From assembly GCF_002906655.1 (NCBI RefSeq), contig NZ_CP025794.1:2976001-3040000 (forward strand): DNA of 64,000 nucleotides, read 5' to 3'. Below, piece after piece: positions 1-9,066 of the stretch. A program made the translations under genes and the position numbers. The notes beneath the pieces were generated by a model that was given only the letters and a program-made list of their open reading frames with translations, ran no database searches and was not told the DNA's origin. Each line of letters starts with the position of its first letter. Position 1 is the stretch's first letter. This stretch comes from Vibrio hyugaensis (GTDB lineage: Bacteria > Pseudomonadota > Gammaproteobacteria > Enterobacterales > Vibrionaceae).

Positions 1-1005
1 AGTTGCGAAGTATTCTGAATCTTCGGCACCAGCCAGAATCTTCATTTCATCACGTAGCCATTGAATTGAAGCGCCACCCATGAATACCGCACCCTCAAGG
101 GCGTAAGCTGGCTCACCTTTTGGACCACATGCTAGCGTGGTCAACAGACCATTTTTCGATGTTACCTTCTCTTGACCCGTGTTCATCAACAAGAAACAAC
201 CTGTGCCGTAGGTGTTCTTCGCTTGACCAGCTTCAACACACATCTGACCGTAAAGAGCGGCTTGTTGGTCACCTGCAATGCCCGCAATTGGGATACGAGT
301 ACCGCCTTTACCACCAATGTTGGTTTGGCCGTAGATTTCTGATGAGCGTTTTACTTCAGGCATCATGGATGCAGGGATGCCCATCTCATCCAGCATTTTT
401 TGATCCCAGCATAGGTCATTAATGTTGAACAGCATGGTACGAGAAGCGTTGGTGTAGTCGGTTACGTGAACGCGACCTTGTGTCATCTTCCAAACCAACC
501 AGGTGTCAACAGTACCGAATAGCAGTTTGCCTGCTTCGGCATCTTCACGCGCGCCTTCAACGTTATCTAGAATCCACTTCACTTTTGTACCTGAGAAGTA
601 AGGGTCTAGAACCAGACCTGTATTGTCGCGAACGTAGTCTTCTAGTCCGCGCGCTTTTAATTCTTCACAAATATCGGCAGTGCGGCGGCATTGCCATACG
701 ATCGCGTTGTAAACCGGTTTGCCTGTTTCTTTGTTCCATACAATCGTCGTTTCACGTTGGTTGGTAATACCGATACCTGCAAGTTGGTCGCTACGGATAC
801 CGGTTTTCGCAAGTGCTTCAACCAAAGTAGAGCTTTGAGTTGCCCAGATTTCCATTGGGTCATGCTCAACCCAACCAGCCTCTGGATAAATCTGAGTAAA
901 TTCTCGCTGAGCGACGCTTACGATATTCGCGTCATGATCCAGAATGACAGCACGAGAGCTTGTCGTACCTTGGTCTAGGGCAACAATGTATTTTTGCTCA
1001 GTCAT
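1..1005 (-). CDS. glpK: Glycerol kinase, C-terminus cut by window edge
   Basis: Phosphorylates glycerol with ATP to glycerol-3-phosphate in the cytoplasm, trapping glycerol brought in by GlpF. The 335 visible codons read from ATG at 1005 without a stop and run off the left edge; the family is about 500 residues, so roughly a third is missing. The FGGY-kinase phosphate motif DQGTTSSR lies at residues 11-18, the glycerol-binding NQRET stretch at 82-86 and WQCRR at 104-108. It is the second gene of a leftward glpF-glpK pair with a gap of about 50 bases. Control by glycerol-3-phosphate through GlpR and by CRP is usual for this operon. Identity is very secure. Confidence 0.97.
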   Translation of the reverse strand, partial: MTEQKYIVALDQGTTSSRAVILDHDANIVSVAQREFTQIYPEAGWVEHDPMEIWATQSSTLVEALAKTGIRSDQLAGIGITNQRETTIVWNKETGKPVYNAIVWQCRRTADICEELKARGLEDYVRDNTGLVLDPYFSGTKVKWILDNVEGAREDAEAGKLLFGTVDTWLVWKMTQGRVHVTDYTNASRTMLFNINDLCWDQKMLDEMGIPASMMPEVKRSSEIYGQTNIGGKGGTRIPIAGIAGDQQAALYGQMCVEAGQAKNTYGTGCFLLMNTGQEKVTSKNGLLTTLACGPKGEPAYALEGAVFMGGASIQWLRDEMKILAGAEDSEYFAT

Positions 1006-1056
1006 GGTAAGAATCCTTTTGTTTCGTTATTTATATTTTAGTCGAACTAGTTGGTT

Positions 1057-1911
1057 TTAAGCTTGCGCTTGTTCTGCTTCTTCTTCGGTCTCGCACTGAT
1101 TAGGGATAGTACAGCCGTGACCTTGTTGTGGCAGATACGCAGCGATCGCTTTCGGGTACAACCAACCACCGAAGCAAGCACCTGCGATAGGAGCAAGAAT
1201 TGGAACAATAAAGTATGGGATTTCACGCGCCCCCGTCAGTGCATAATCCCAGCCTGCGAAGTAAGCAAACAGTTTAGGACCGAAGTCACGAGCAGGGTTC
1301 ATCGCAAAGCCAGTGAGTGGACCTAAAGAACCACCGATAACCGCAATCAGAATACCGATCAGTAGAGGGTTCATTGCGCCACGAGGCGCGCCGTTGTTCT
1401 CATCACCAAGAGCAAGAATGGCAAACATTAGTACTGCAGTAATCACGAATTCCACAGCAAAAGCGCCAAAGAAAGAGAGAGAAGCGTGTGGGTAAGTCGA
1501 GAAAATACCTGCTGTTGCTAATGCGTCTTGGCTGCTACGAACGAAGTTGTGTGCGATTTCGTAATCAGTAAATAGGTTGCTGTACAAGCTGTAAACCAAA
1601 GCGGCAGAGCAAAATGCACCTAGCATTTGCGCAATGATATAAGGCACCGCTTTCGCCTTATCGAATCCATGGAACATAGCTAGCGCGATGGTAACGGCAG
1701 GGTTGATATGTGCACCGGATACGCCCGCAGTACAGTAAATAGCAATGGCGACGCCAAAGCCCCATACAATACTGATTTCCCATTGACCAAATTGAGCTCC
1801 GGTCAACACTAGTGCAGCAACACAGCCTACGCCAAAAAAGATAAGTAATCCTGTACCGATAAACTCGGCCAAACATTCTCCGAGCAGTGAGGGGTGTTTG
1901 TTCGTTGTCAT
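1057..1911 (-). CDS. glpF: Glycerol uptake facilitator (aquaglyceroporin)
   Basis: Inner-membrane channel of the MIP/aquaporin family that lets glycerol diffuse into the cell. The 284-residue protein has six hydrophobic segments and both diagnostic NPA motifs, NPA at 70-72 and NPAR at 205-208. The aspartate after the second motif (NPARD) is the aquaglyceroporin signature, separating it from water-only channels. It has a C-terminal acidic and glutamine-rich tail. It is the first gene of the leftward operon and is followed by glpK. The ATG at 1911 has an AGGACTC stretch just upstream on the coding strand. Confidence 0.97.
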   Translation of the reverse strand: MTTNKHPSLLGECLAEFIGTGLLIFFGVGCVAALVLTGAQFGQWEISIVWGFGVAIAIYCTAGVSGAHINPAVTIALAMFHGFDKAKAVPYIIAQMLGAFCSAALVYSLYSNLFTDYEIAHNFVRSSQDALATAGIFSTYPHASLSFFGAFAVEFVITAVLMFAILALGDENNGAPRGAMNPLLIGILIAVIGGSLGPLTGFAMNPARDFGPKLFAYFAGWDYALTGAREIPYFIVPILAPIAGACFGGWLYPKAIAAYLPQQGHGCTIPNQCETEEEAEQAQA

Positions 1912-1963
1912 GTTAAGAGTCCTTTAATGTTTATGCTTATCTAGCACGGTTCTATTGTGCATA

Positions 1964-1983
1964 TATAAACGTTTGCGAAAACA
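1964..1983 (-). promoter_or_regulatory. Candidate GlpR operator upstream of glpF
   Basis: Read on the glpF strand, this 20-mer contains TTCG-CAAA-CG and matches about 14 of 20 positions of the E. coli GlpR consensus as I recall it. It sits about 53 bases upstream of the glpF ATG, where a repressor would overlap the promoter. The match is partial, so this is a candidate only. Confidence 0.35.
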
Positions 1984-2537
1984 AACGAGCGTTAAAATTG
2001 AGCGTTTGAGCATAAATTTGTTAATCAAACTCTTCGTTTTTGTTAATTGACGCATCTTTTGCTCAAAAAGGAAACTCGATAAAACGATTCAGAAGCTTCT
2101 ACTTCTATTTTTCGGCCTAAAACTACCGATGTGAAAATCAATGCACAAACTGGTAAGAGGAGTTTTGTGAAGCTGCTTCGCGAATGGTGGGAAATTACTC
2201 AGATTACTGATTGAAAACTAACCCTAAAGAGCTGGCTGACACTAATGATGATAAGGGGGGGCTGATATTGATGCGCTCGTTGCTCTGAGTTAAACCACAG
2301 TTAAGAATGAAGAAGTTTATTCGTGGTTGATACGACGTCTTTTACTAGAGATTTGCTTTGAATGCGCTTTGAGATTGGTTGGCTGATGTCGATGCTAATT
2401 GTTAACGAAGTGACATTGTTGCAACACGTCATGTTGGTCTTTCATTACTTAAATAGCGTGTTTTATCTCTTCAACCTCTACCTTTTATCCATTTATGTGG
2501 TCATTTGAGCGCTTGGCTTACTTAAGATAGCGATGAT

Positions 2538-2557
2538 TTTGTTCGTTTGCGCACTTC
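2538..2557. promoter_or_regulatory. Candidate GlpR operator in glp intergenic region
   Basis: The sequence GTTCG-TTTG-CGCAC fits the TCG-N4-CG core and flanks of the E. coli GlpR operator (about 15 of 20 positions). It lies about 220 bases upstream of glpT, so it could act on glpT through a distant promoter or through looping with the site near glpF. Confidence 0.35.
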
Positions 2558-2651
2558 ATGCTCTATATGAACGGTAACGGAATGTGGGGGAAATGGAAGC
2601 GCTGTCTAATTAAATGCTTCTAGTTTACTGTATTTACTGAAATTTAATTCC

Positions 2652-2671
2652 TATGCAACATTTATCACAGA
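2652..2671. promoter_or_regulatory. Candidate CRP site upstream of glpT
   Basis: TGCAA-CATTTA-TCACA has one perfect TCACA half-site and a degenerate partner at the correct six-base spacing. It lies about 110 bases before the glpT start, a typical distance for CRP activation of a catabolic transporter. A single good half-site makes this moderate to weak evidence. Confidence 0.35.
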
Positions 2672-2779
2672 AATAAAAATTGTATTTCATAAAATGCATT
2701 CACTTTCGAACGAAGCTCCTTTTTGCTCGTTCACGATTTATTACTCCCTACCATCGCTCACATAATTAATGAGGTTCCT

Positions 2780-4147
2780 ATGTTTGGAATATTCAAACCT
2801 AAGGCGCATATCGATCGCTTATCGTCCGATAAGATCGATGGCACCTATTCTCGCTTACGTTGGCAACTCTTCATCGGTATCTTCGTCGGTTACGCTGGCT
2901 ATTATTTAGTGCGTAAAAACTTTAGCTTGGCGATGCCTTACCTTATTGAACAAGGTTTTAGCCGTGGTGACTTAGGTGTTGCTTTAGCTGCAGTTTCTAT
3001 TGCTTACGGTTTATCAAAATTCTTAATGGGCAGTGTTTCTGACCGCTCTAACCCTCGTTACTTCTTAAGTGGCGGTCTATTAATGTCTGCGCTTGTGATG
3101 TTCTGCTTCGGCTTTATGCCTTGGGCTACTGGCAGCATTACAGCGATGTTTATTCTATTGTTCCTAAACGGTTGGTTCCAAGGTATGGGATGGCCAGCCT
3201 GTGGTCGAACCATGGTTCACTGGTGGTCGCGCAAAGAACGTGGTGAGATAGTGTCGGTTTGGAACGTGGCACATAACGTAGGTGGTGGTTTAATTGGTCC
3301 GCTATTTATTCTTGGTCTTTGGGCATTTAACGACGATTGGCGCACCGCTTTCTACGTACCCGCATTTTTTGCCACGCTCGTTGCTATCTTCATTTGGTTC
3401 ACGGTAAGAGATACGCCCCAGTCGTGCGGTCTTCCTCCGATTGAAGAATACAAAGAAGATTACCCAGACGATTACGACAAGTCGCATGAGAAAGAAATGA
3501 GTGCGAAGGAGATTTTCTTCAAGTATGTCTTTTCTAATAAATTGTTGTGGTCAATTGCGATCGCGAATGCGTTTGTTTACTTGATCCGTTACGGTGTGTT
3601 GGACTGGGCGCCAGTGTACTTAAAAGAAGCAAAAGACTTCTCTGTAGATAAATCTTCTTGGGCTTATTTCCTTTACGAGTGGGCTGGTATTCCTGGCACG
3701 TTATTGTGTGGTTGGATTTCTGACAAAGTGTTTAAAGGTCGCCGCGCCCCTGCTGGCATCCTATTTATGGTACTTGTCACGGTTGCGGTGCTTGTTTACT
3801 GGTTCAACCCTGCGGGTAACCCAGCTGTCGATATGATGGCACTAGTGGCTATCGGTTTCTTGATTTACGGCCCAGTGATGTTGATTGGTTTGTATGCACT
3901 AGAGCTTGCTCCTAAAAAAGCAGCGGGTACTGCAGCAGGCTTAACCGGTTTATTTGGATACTTAGGTGGCGCTGTTGCTGCGAACGCGATTCTTGGTTAC
4001 ACCGTTGACCACTTTGGTTGGGATGGTGGGTTCATCATTCTTGTAGGGTCTTGTATTACCTCTATTATTTGCTTGATTTACGCTTTCTTGGGTGAACGTG
4101 CTCATCACGAACAAAAAGCACGTGAGAAAGAAGCATTGGCGTCATAA
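2780..4147 (+). CDS. glpT: Glycerol-3-phosphate/phosphate antiporter
   Basis: Major facilitator superfamily antiporter of the organophosphate:phosphate family; imports sn-glycerol-3-phosphate in exchange for phosphate. The start is the ATG at 2780, preceded by GAGG at five-base spacing, giving 455 residues, the family length. Substrate-binding residues of E. coli GlpT are in register: R45 and K46, H165 in WNVAHN, and R270 in LIRYG. The loop between the two six-helix halves is charged (about 215-245). It is followed after 53 bases and a hairpin by glpQ, whose periplasmic product makes the substrate. Confidence 0.97.
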   Translation: MFGIFKPKAHIDRLSSDKIDGTYSRLRWQLFIGIFVGYAGYYLVRKNFSLAMPYLIEQGFSRGDLGVALAAVSIAYGLSKFLMGSVSDRSNPRYFLSGGLLMSALVMFCFGFMPWATGSITAMFILLFLNGWFQGMGWPACGRTMVHWWSRKERGEIVSVWNVAHNVGGGLIGPLFILGLWAFNDDWRTAFYVPAFFATLVAIFIWFTVRDTPQSCGLPPIEEYKEDYPDDYDKSHEKEMSAKEIFFKYVFSNKLLWSIAIANAFVYLIRYGVLDWAPVYLKEAKDFSVDKSSWAYFLYEWAGIPGTLLCGWISDKVFKGRRAPAGILFMVLVTVAVLVYWFNPAGNPAVDMMALVAIGFLIYGPVMLIGLYALELAPKKAAGTAAGLTGLFGYLGGAVAANAILGYTVDHFGWDGGFIILVGSCITSIICLIYAFLGERAHHEQKAREKEALAS

Positions 4148-4154
4148 AACATTA

Positions 4155-4179
4155 AAGGGGCGGTGGAATACTGCCCCTT
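4155..4179 (+). other. Intercistronic hairpin between glpT and glpQ
   Basis: AAGGGGC pairs with GCCCCTT, and the stem extends inward to a five-base loop. No T-run follows, so it is more likely an mRNA-stability or partial-termination element that sets the glpT to glpQ ratio than a full terminator. Confidence 0.5.
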
Positions 4180-4200
4180 CAATAAGTTAAGGAAAGAACA

Positions 4201-5256
4201 ATGAAAACAACGTCAATTTGCATGACGATTCTCGCTCTCAGCATTTCAGCTGGAGCGATTGCACAACCGCTTGTTATCGCACACCGAGGGGCGTCGGGTT
4301 ACCTGCCAGAACATACGTTAGAAGCAAAAGCTCTTGCGTACGCAATGAAGCCGGACTACATCGAGCAAGATGTGGTGATGACCAAAGACGATCAATTAGT
4401 CGTTTTGCATGATCACTATCTTGATCGCGTGACTGATGTGGCAGAGCGCTTCCCAGAACGAGCTCGTAAAGATGGTCGCTACTACGCGATTGATTTCACC
4501 TTGGCAGAAATCAAATCATTGCGAGTCACTGAAGGATTTAATATCGACGATAAAGGCAATAAGGTCGCGGGCTATCCGACACGATTCCCAATGTGGAAGT
4601 CAGATTTTACCGTTCCTACTTTTGCGGAAGAGATTGAGTTGATCCAAGGTTTAAATAAAACACTGGGTTATGACATCGGTATTTACCCAGAAATCAAAGC
4701 GCCTTGGTTCCATCGCCATGAAGGCAAAGACATCTCAAAAGCGGTGCTTAAAGTTTTAAAACAGTACGGTTACGATTCGCAAGACGACAAAGTGTACCTT
4801 CAGTGTTTTGATGCGAATGAACTTCAGCGCATCAACAGTGAACTCATGCCTGCAATGGACATGGATTTAAAGCTCGTTCAACTCATGGCTTACACCGATT
4901 GGAACGAGACCATGGAGTACAAAGGCGACAAGGCAACACCATACAGTTATGACTGGATGTTTGAAGCCAATGGTATGAAGAAGGTCGCGGAATACGCGAA
5001 AGGGATCGGTCCTTGGAAGCCAATGTTGGTGGATGACAAATCAACCAAGGATAACATCATCATCAAACCTTTGATGAAAGCGGCAAAAGACGCGGGCTTA
5101 CAAGTACACCCTTATACTTTCCGAGCGGACCCAGGGCGTATTCCAGCGTACACGGATAGCTTCGATGGCATGATGGATATCTTCTACAACCAGGTGAAAG
5201 TGGATGGTTTGTTTACTGACTTCCCTGATAAAGCGGTGAACTTTCTGAACAAGTAA
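4201..5256 (+). CDS. glpQ: Periplasmic glycerophosphodiester phosphodiesterase
   Basis: Hydrolyses glycerophosphodiesters released from phospholipids to glycerol-3-phosphate and an alcohol in the periplasm; GlpT then imports the product. The 351-residue protein starts with a Sec signal peptide (about residues 1-21, cleavage after AIA). The GDPD domain follows, with catalytic HRGASG at 28-33, metal ligands E55 and D57 and the second histidine group H70-D71-H72. An AAGGAAAG stretch precedes the ATG. A strong hairpin terminator closes the operon about 80 bases downstream. Confidence 0.96.
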   Translation: MKTTSICMTILALSISAGAIAQPLVIAHRGASGYLPEHTLEAKALAYAMKPDYIEQDVVMTKDDQLVVLHDHYLDRVTDVAERFPERARKDGRYYAIDFTLAEIKSLRVTEGFNIDDKGNKVAGYPTRFPMWKSDFTVPTFAEEIELIQGLNKTLGYDIGIYPEIKAPWFHRHEGKDISKAVLKVLKQYGYDSQDDKVYLQCFDANELQRINSELMPAMDMDLKLVQLMAYTDWNETMEYKGDKATPYSYDWMFEANGMKKVAEYAKGIGPWKPMLVDDKSTKDNIIIKPLMKAAKDAGLQVHPYTFRADPGRIPAYTDSFDGMMDIFYNQVKVDGLFTDFPDKAVNFLNK

Positions 5257-5337
5257 AGTTCTAAAAAACTGAGTATTTGAAACTCTCAGTATTACGTCAC
5301 ACGCCATGTCGTAACAATAGGCTCTTTATCGAGCAAT

Positions 5338-5377
5338 AAAAATCCCCCAACAGTTACCTGTTGGGGGATTTTTTATC
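5338..5377 (+). terminator. Rho-independent terminator after glpQ
   Basis: A perfect 16-base-pair stem (5338-5353 with 5358-5373) closed by loop TTAC, containing a CCCCCAACAG / CTGTTGGGGG core, is followed by T residues. The upstream A-run means it could work in both directions. Confidence 0.9.
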
Positions 5378-5734
5378 CGTATTTGACTAAACAACACAGC
5401 TTCGCTTCACCTTAGTTGCTTTTATTGTATGCATCTCCATCGTTCTTGATTTGCAGATGCTAAATATTCATCCCCCCGACATGGTTACTATATGCAGGTA
5501 TTGTAAATTGGTGCCCTTTGCTAAAGCCATTGTGGAGAGAATTGTGTTCCAGTGGCTTGGTTTACCCTTTCAGCTTGCCGCTTAAGTTTTGCTTCACATA
5601 CCGGCTCGTAACTCCAAATTCTTAGGCGGCTTTTCTTCTGAATTTAATGATCTCGGCGGCAATCTGTTCGCTAACAAGCCGGGCATCAGTACACAATTCG
5701 ATCATGAATAATAAAATACTAAATAGGAAATGAC
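5378..5734. other. Gene-poor spacer with possible coding remnant
   Basis: No intact gene is visible. On the minus strand from about 5705 to 5565 there is an ATG-initiated frame of 27 codons ending in TAA, and the same frame stays open for a further 19 codons. This could be a decayed fragment of a gene, but I could not match it to a family and chance is possible. Confidence 0.3.
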
Positions 5735-6001
5735 ATGAGATTAGTACTTGCCATTTTAATTCCTTGGCTTCAATTTTTTACCATCGGTCGTTATTGGGCG
5801 GGTGTGATCTGTTTGCTACTACAAATTACTCTGATTGGCTGGCTGCCAGCTGCTATTTGGTCAATCTATGCTCTTGTCAATTACGAGACAGATAAGAAAA
5901 TCGAGAAGTTGGTGGCTGAGCAAGATAGCCCTGAGTTTTTTTCTAATTACGCTCGAAAAGCACCAGCGTCGTCTGACCAAAATGGTGGTGGAGACGAGTA
6001 A
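5735..6001 (+). CDS. YqaE/Pmp3-like small membrane protein
   Basis: An 88-residue protein with two hydrophobic segments (about 3-20 and 24-47) and a hydrophilic charged C-terminal tail. The GWLPAAIWSIYAL segment resembles the second helix of the YqaE/Pmp3 (UPF0057) proteolipid family, where a Gly-x-x-Pro group precedes the helix end. Pmp3 proteins affect membrane potential and stress tolerance in eukaryotes; the bacterial role is poorly known. The family copy is about 52 residues, so this one carries an extra tail of about 35. Its TAA is followed directly by the GTG of the next gene, so the two are probably translationally coupled. Confidence 0.75.
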   Translation: MRLVLAILIPWLQFFTIGRYWAGVICLLLQITLIGWLPAAIWSIYALVNYETDKKIEKLVAEQDSPEFFSNYARKAPASSDQNGGGDE

Positions 6002-6649
6002 GTGTTTTCACTTAAGACAGATAAACCGTATTTTTTGTTGTGTCTATTGGCCAGTTGTCTAGGTTTCTCTTCTATGGCTCAAGCAAAGCTTACCATCCAA
6101 GAAGCAGTAGATTTATGGATATTGGAAGGGGCTGAGTTTCGTCAGATGGTGAAATGTTCCCCACAAGCGCAGCTAAATAATGGCGTGCAGCAAATTTACT
6201 ACGACTCATCATCTTGCGTATTGAGTGAACTTGCGACTTACGCGTTGGCAAAAGAGTGTTTTGGTGACGCGAAGGCGCAGCACGTTAATATTCTGGATGC
6301 AGTGAATAAATCGAAAGTGATGTCTTTTGATATTAACTCGGCGAGTTGTTCTCTTTTAGAGAAACAGTCGAGTAATAGAAAAGCTAAACCTGAGCGCCCG
6401 CCACTACCATCTCAGCCTGCGGCATCAGGTTCTAAGGCTTACGTTGTTCAGCTTTACTCTGGAGCTAAGCCACCAAATAAAGTATTTGCTAAGTGTGCGA
6501 CGGCAACGCTCTATGAGCACAACATTAATGGTGCTTACTATTTGTTTAGTGATGTTTATTTCCAATATTCGGAAGCGAAACAATTGATGGATCACTTGCA
6601 GTATGAATGTCCTGATTTATCGATGTGGATTCGTCCGATAAAACGTTAG
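6002..6649 (+). CDS. Hypothetical secreted cysteine-containing protein
   Basis: I do not recognise this 215-residue protein. The GTG at 6002 directly abuts the stop of the upstream membrane-protein gene, and it gives a clear signal peptide ending at SMAQA-K (about residue 28), which supports that start over an internal ATG. The mature part has six cysteines (in KCSP, SSCV, KECF, ASCS, AKCA and YECP), consistent with periplasmic disulfides. A low-complexity Pro/Ser linker near 125-145 separates two possible domains. A terminator follows about 30 bases downstream. Confidence 0.75.
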   Translation: MFSLKTDKPYFLLCLLASCLGFSSMAQAKLTIQEAVDLWILEGAEFRQMVKCSPQAQLNNGVQQIYYDSSSCVLSELATYALAKECFGDAKAQHVNILDAVNKSKVMSFDINSASCSLLEKQSSNRKAKPERPPLPSQPAASGSKAYVVQLYSGAKPPNKVFAKCATATLYEHNINGAYYLFSDVYFQYSEAKQLMDHLQYECPDLSMWIRPIKR

Positions 6650-6677
6650 ATACGACTGCTGTATATCAACTTTACAT

Positions 6678-6714
6678 AAAAAATCCCCCAACAGTTTCCT
6701 GCTGGGGGATTTCT
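6678..6714. terminator. Bidirectional terminator between secreted protein and dapD
   Basis: AAATCCCCCAACAG pairs with CTGCTGGGGGATTT around loop TTTC, with one mismatch. On the minus strand the stem is followed by six T residues, so it mainly serves dapD; it also lies just after the rightward gene. It is nearly identical to the hairpin after glpQ. Confidence 0.85.
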
Positions 6715-6738
6715 CGTAGGGCTATTTGGGTATTCTTA

Positions 6739-7770
6739 TTAGTTGTTTTTATGCAGTTCGCTGTTCAGCTCAACCGCGCTCTTGTTTGCAAGACACTCGA
6801 TTTGACCTGTTACAGAGTTACGACGGAACAGTAGGTCAGAAACACCAGCAAGATCGCGAGCTTTCACCACTTCCACTTCTTGGCCAGCAGAGTCTAGCAT
6901 GCGCACTTTAGAGCCAGCTGTTACGTACAGACCTGATTCGATAGTACAACGGTCACCCATTGGGAAGCCAAGACCTGCGTTCGCGCCTAGTAGAGAGTTT
7001 TCACCGATAGAAACCACAACTTTACCGCCGCCAGATAGCGTACCCATGATAGATGCGCCGCCACCAATGTCAGAGCCGTTACCAACCACTACGCCAGCAG
7101 AGATACGACCTTCAACCATGCTCACGCCAGTTGTACCCGCGTTGAAGTTAATGAAGCCTTCGTGCATTACTGTTGTGCCTTCGCCAACGTGTGCGCCAAG
7201 ACGTACGCGAGAAGTGTCAGCGATACGAACGCCAGTTGGTACCACGTAGTCCACCATTTTAGGGAACTTGTCTACGCAATCTACGCTTAGTGCACGACCC
7301 GCTAGGCGAGCTTCGATTTGACGCTCTGCTAGTTCAGGTAGGTCGATTGGACCTTCGTTAGTCCATGCGATGTTGTGTAGTAGACCGAAGATACCGTCTA
7401 GTACCGTGCCGTGTGGCTGAACTAGGCGGTTAGAGATAAGTTGAAGTTTTAGGAAACCTTCAGCAACGCTTTGTGGCTGCTCGTCAGTTGCAAGGATAAC
7501 CAGTACAAGTGGTTGTGCTGATTCTGCTGCTTTTGCTGCGAAAGATGCGTTTGCAGCATCGCCGTTTGCTTCAAATGCTGCTGCCAGTTCTGCGCTTTGT
7601 GCAGCAGAGATCCCGATAGCTTGGTTGCCTTGTTCGTAACCTGCTACTGCTGCTAGTGCGTTAACAAGCGCTTCGCTTGGGTTAAGAACTGGGTTAGGGA
7701 AAAACGCTTCGATAATTTTGCCGTCGCGGTTTTTAGTTGCCGTACCAAAGGCTAGAGAGAAGAAAGCCAT
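6739..7770 (-). CDS. dapD: Tetrahydrodipicolinate N-succinyltransferase
   Basis: Catalyses succinyl-CoA transfer to 2,3,4,5-tetrahydropyridine-2,6-dicarboxylate in the succinylase branch of lysine and meso-diaminopimelate synthesis. The start is the ATG at 7770, with GGAG eight bases upstream, giving 343 residues beginning MAFFSLAFG; an in-frame ATG 48 bases earlier has no such site. The middle carries left-handed beta-helix hexapeptide repeats (about 180-280: GVRIADTSRVRLGAHVG, VVVGNGSDIGGG, IGENSLLGANAG). This is the longer Vibrio/Pseudomonas-type DapD rather than the 274-residue enterobacterial type. It is monocistronic here. Confidence 0.94.
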   Translation of the reverse strand: MAFFSLAFGTATKNRDGKIIEAFFPNPVLNPSEALVNALAAVAGYEQGNQAIGISAAQSAELAAAFEANGDAANASFAAKAAESAQPLVLVILATDEQPQSVAEGFLKLQLISNRLVQPHGTVLDGIFGLLHNIAWTNEGPIDLPELAERQIEARLAGRALSVDCVDKFPKMVDYVVPTGVRIADTSRVRLGAHVGEGTTVMHEGFINFNAGTTGVSMVEGRISAGVVVGNGSDIGGGASIMGTLSGGGKVVVSIGENSLLGANAGLGFPMGDRCTIESGLYVTAGSKVRMLDSAGQEVEVVKARDLAGVSDLLFRRNSVTGQIECLANKSAVELNSELHKNN

Positions 7771-7970
7771 AGTTGATCTCCATGTGTTGAGTCTTGTGTC
7801 TCGTCTGTTCACTGACAAGAAATAATTAAGTTGTCAGTCATCATAAAGAGAGTATTGGGGAGTTTAAAGAGGGGAAATGGAGAAAGTCTGTAGATGGATA
7901 CCTTTTGTCTTTTTAGAGATATGTTTGTCTGATGAGAAATGTGTCGCAAATCATTGATTAATTATCAAGG

Positions 7971-8005
7971 CAACAAAAATAAGGGGAGGACCGAAGTCAC
8001 TCCCC
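7971..8005 (-). terminator. Terminator of the GGGtGRT operon
   Basis: On the minus strand a GGGGAG-GAC / GTC-CTCCCC stem with one bulge and a TTCG tetraloop is followed by TTATTTTTG. It lies about 55 bases after the last gene of the operon. Confidence 0.8.
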
Positions 8006-8059
8006 CTACACTGGGTTTGTTGGATTTACTGGCTTTGGATAGTAAAGCGATAAATCGAC

Positions 8060-9043
8060 TTAGAGGCTAAGCTCACCGACCTCTACTGCAAGTGCAACAG
8101 TTGCACCTACCATTGGATTGTTGCCCATCCCGATGAAGCCCATCATCGCTACGTGTGCTGGTACTGAAGAGCTACCCGCGAATTGCGCATCAGCGTGCAT
8201 TCGACCCATGGTATCTGTCATGCCGTAAGACGCAGGACCTGCCGCGACGTTATCTGGGTGTAGAGTACGACCAGTACCACCACCTGATGCCACCGAGAAG
8301 TAAGGCATGCCTTCACGGTTACGCTCTGCTTTGTAGATACCAGCAACTGGGTGTTGGAAGCGAGTCGGGTTGGTTGAGTTACCAGTGATGCTCACATCCA
8401 CTTGTTCTTTATGCATGATAGCCACGCCTTCACGCACATCGTCTGCACCGTAGCAAAGGATCTCACCACGTGGACCTTGGGAGAAACGGCGACGTTCTAC
8501 TTCCACTAACTCACCAGTTTGGTAGTTGTATTGAGTGCGTACGTAAGTGAAACCATTGATGCGTGAGATTAGGTAAGCGGCGTCTTTACCCAAACCATTC
8601 AAGATAACTTTCAACGGATTTTTGCGTGATTTGTTCACGTTCAATGCGATTTTGATTGCGCCTTCTGCCGCTGCGAATGACTCGTGACCCGCAAGGAAAG
8701 CGAAACAGCCACTTTCTTCATTCAGTAGACGAGCCGCCAATGCACCGTGACCAATACCCACTTGGCGTTGCTCTGCTACGCTGCCAGGTTTCGTACAGGC
8801 TTGAAGACCTTCACCGATTATGTTTGCAGCTTCTTCTGCTGTTTTTGCACCGCGGAAAATCGCCAAAGCGGTGCCTAGCGTGTAGGCATCGGCTGCGCTT
8901 TCAAACGCGATAGGTTGAGTGTCCATCACCAGCGCTTTAGGGTCGATACCACGATCCATACAGTATTGATAAGCCGCTTCCAGAGAAGAAAGTTGCATTT
9001 CGTCTAATGTGCGACGTACAGATTCAGTAATTGGAGTGTTCAT
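8060..9043 (-). CDS. GGGtGRT protein, function unknown
   Basis: A 327-residue member of the family named after its Gly-rich signature, visible as SGGGTGRTLHP at about residues 252-262. No enzymatic activity has been established for the family to my knowledge. The protein is soluble, with no signal peptide or membrane segment, and glycine-rich near its C-terminus (GFIGMGNNPM). The first half holds a GCFAFLAGHESFAAAEGA segment that may form a ligand pocket. It is encoded 23 bases downstream of a NifU-like scaffold gene, the standard partnership for this family, which points to a role in building, storing or using a metal cluster. That role is inference. A GAAAGAG stretch precedes the ATG. Confidence 0.88.
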   Translation of the reverse strand: MNTPITESVRRTLDEMQLSSLEAAYQYCMDRGIDPKALVMDTQPIAFESAADAYTLGTALAIFRGAKTAEEAANIIGEGLQACTKPGSVAEQRQVGIGHGALAARLLNEESGCFAFLAGHESFAAAEGAIKIALNVNKSRKNPLKVILNGLGKDAAYLISRINGFTYVRTQYNYQTGELVEVERRRFSQGPRGEILCYGADDVREGVAIMHKEQVDVSITGNSTNPTRFQHPVAGIYKAERNREGMPYFSVASGGGTGRTLHPDNVAAGPASYGMTDTMGRMHADAQFAGSSSVPAHVAMMGFIGMGNNPMVGATVALAVEVGELSL

Positions 9044-9066
9044 AATCTCTTTCCTCTTGGTGGCAA

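Larger units (their letters stand above)
1912..2779. other. glpF/glpT divergent intergenic region
   Basis: This 868-base AT-rich stretch between the divergent glpFK and glpTQ operons contains no convincing gene. It carries two sequences matching the E. coli GlpR operator pattern (TCG-N4-CG core) and a CRP-like site near glpT, listed separately. The large spacing suggests separate promoters for the two operons rather than one shared regulatory site. I see no terminator hairpin that would mark a small RNA here. Confidence 0.5.

Noticed and set aside
4155..4179. Full terminator between glpT and glpQ
   Set aside because: The stem is good, but no T-run follows; glpQ lies directly downstream with its own ribosome site, so readthrough is expected.
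5650..5690. Integron attC-like GTTAGCG / CTAACAAG motif
   Set aside because: No second core site with proper spacing and no cassette-like gene array; the match is too short.
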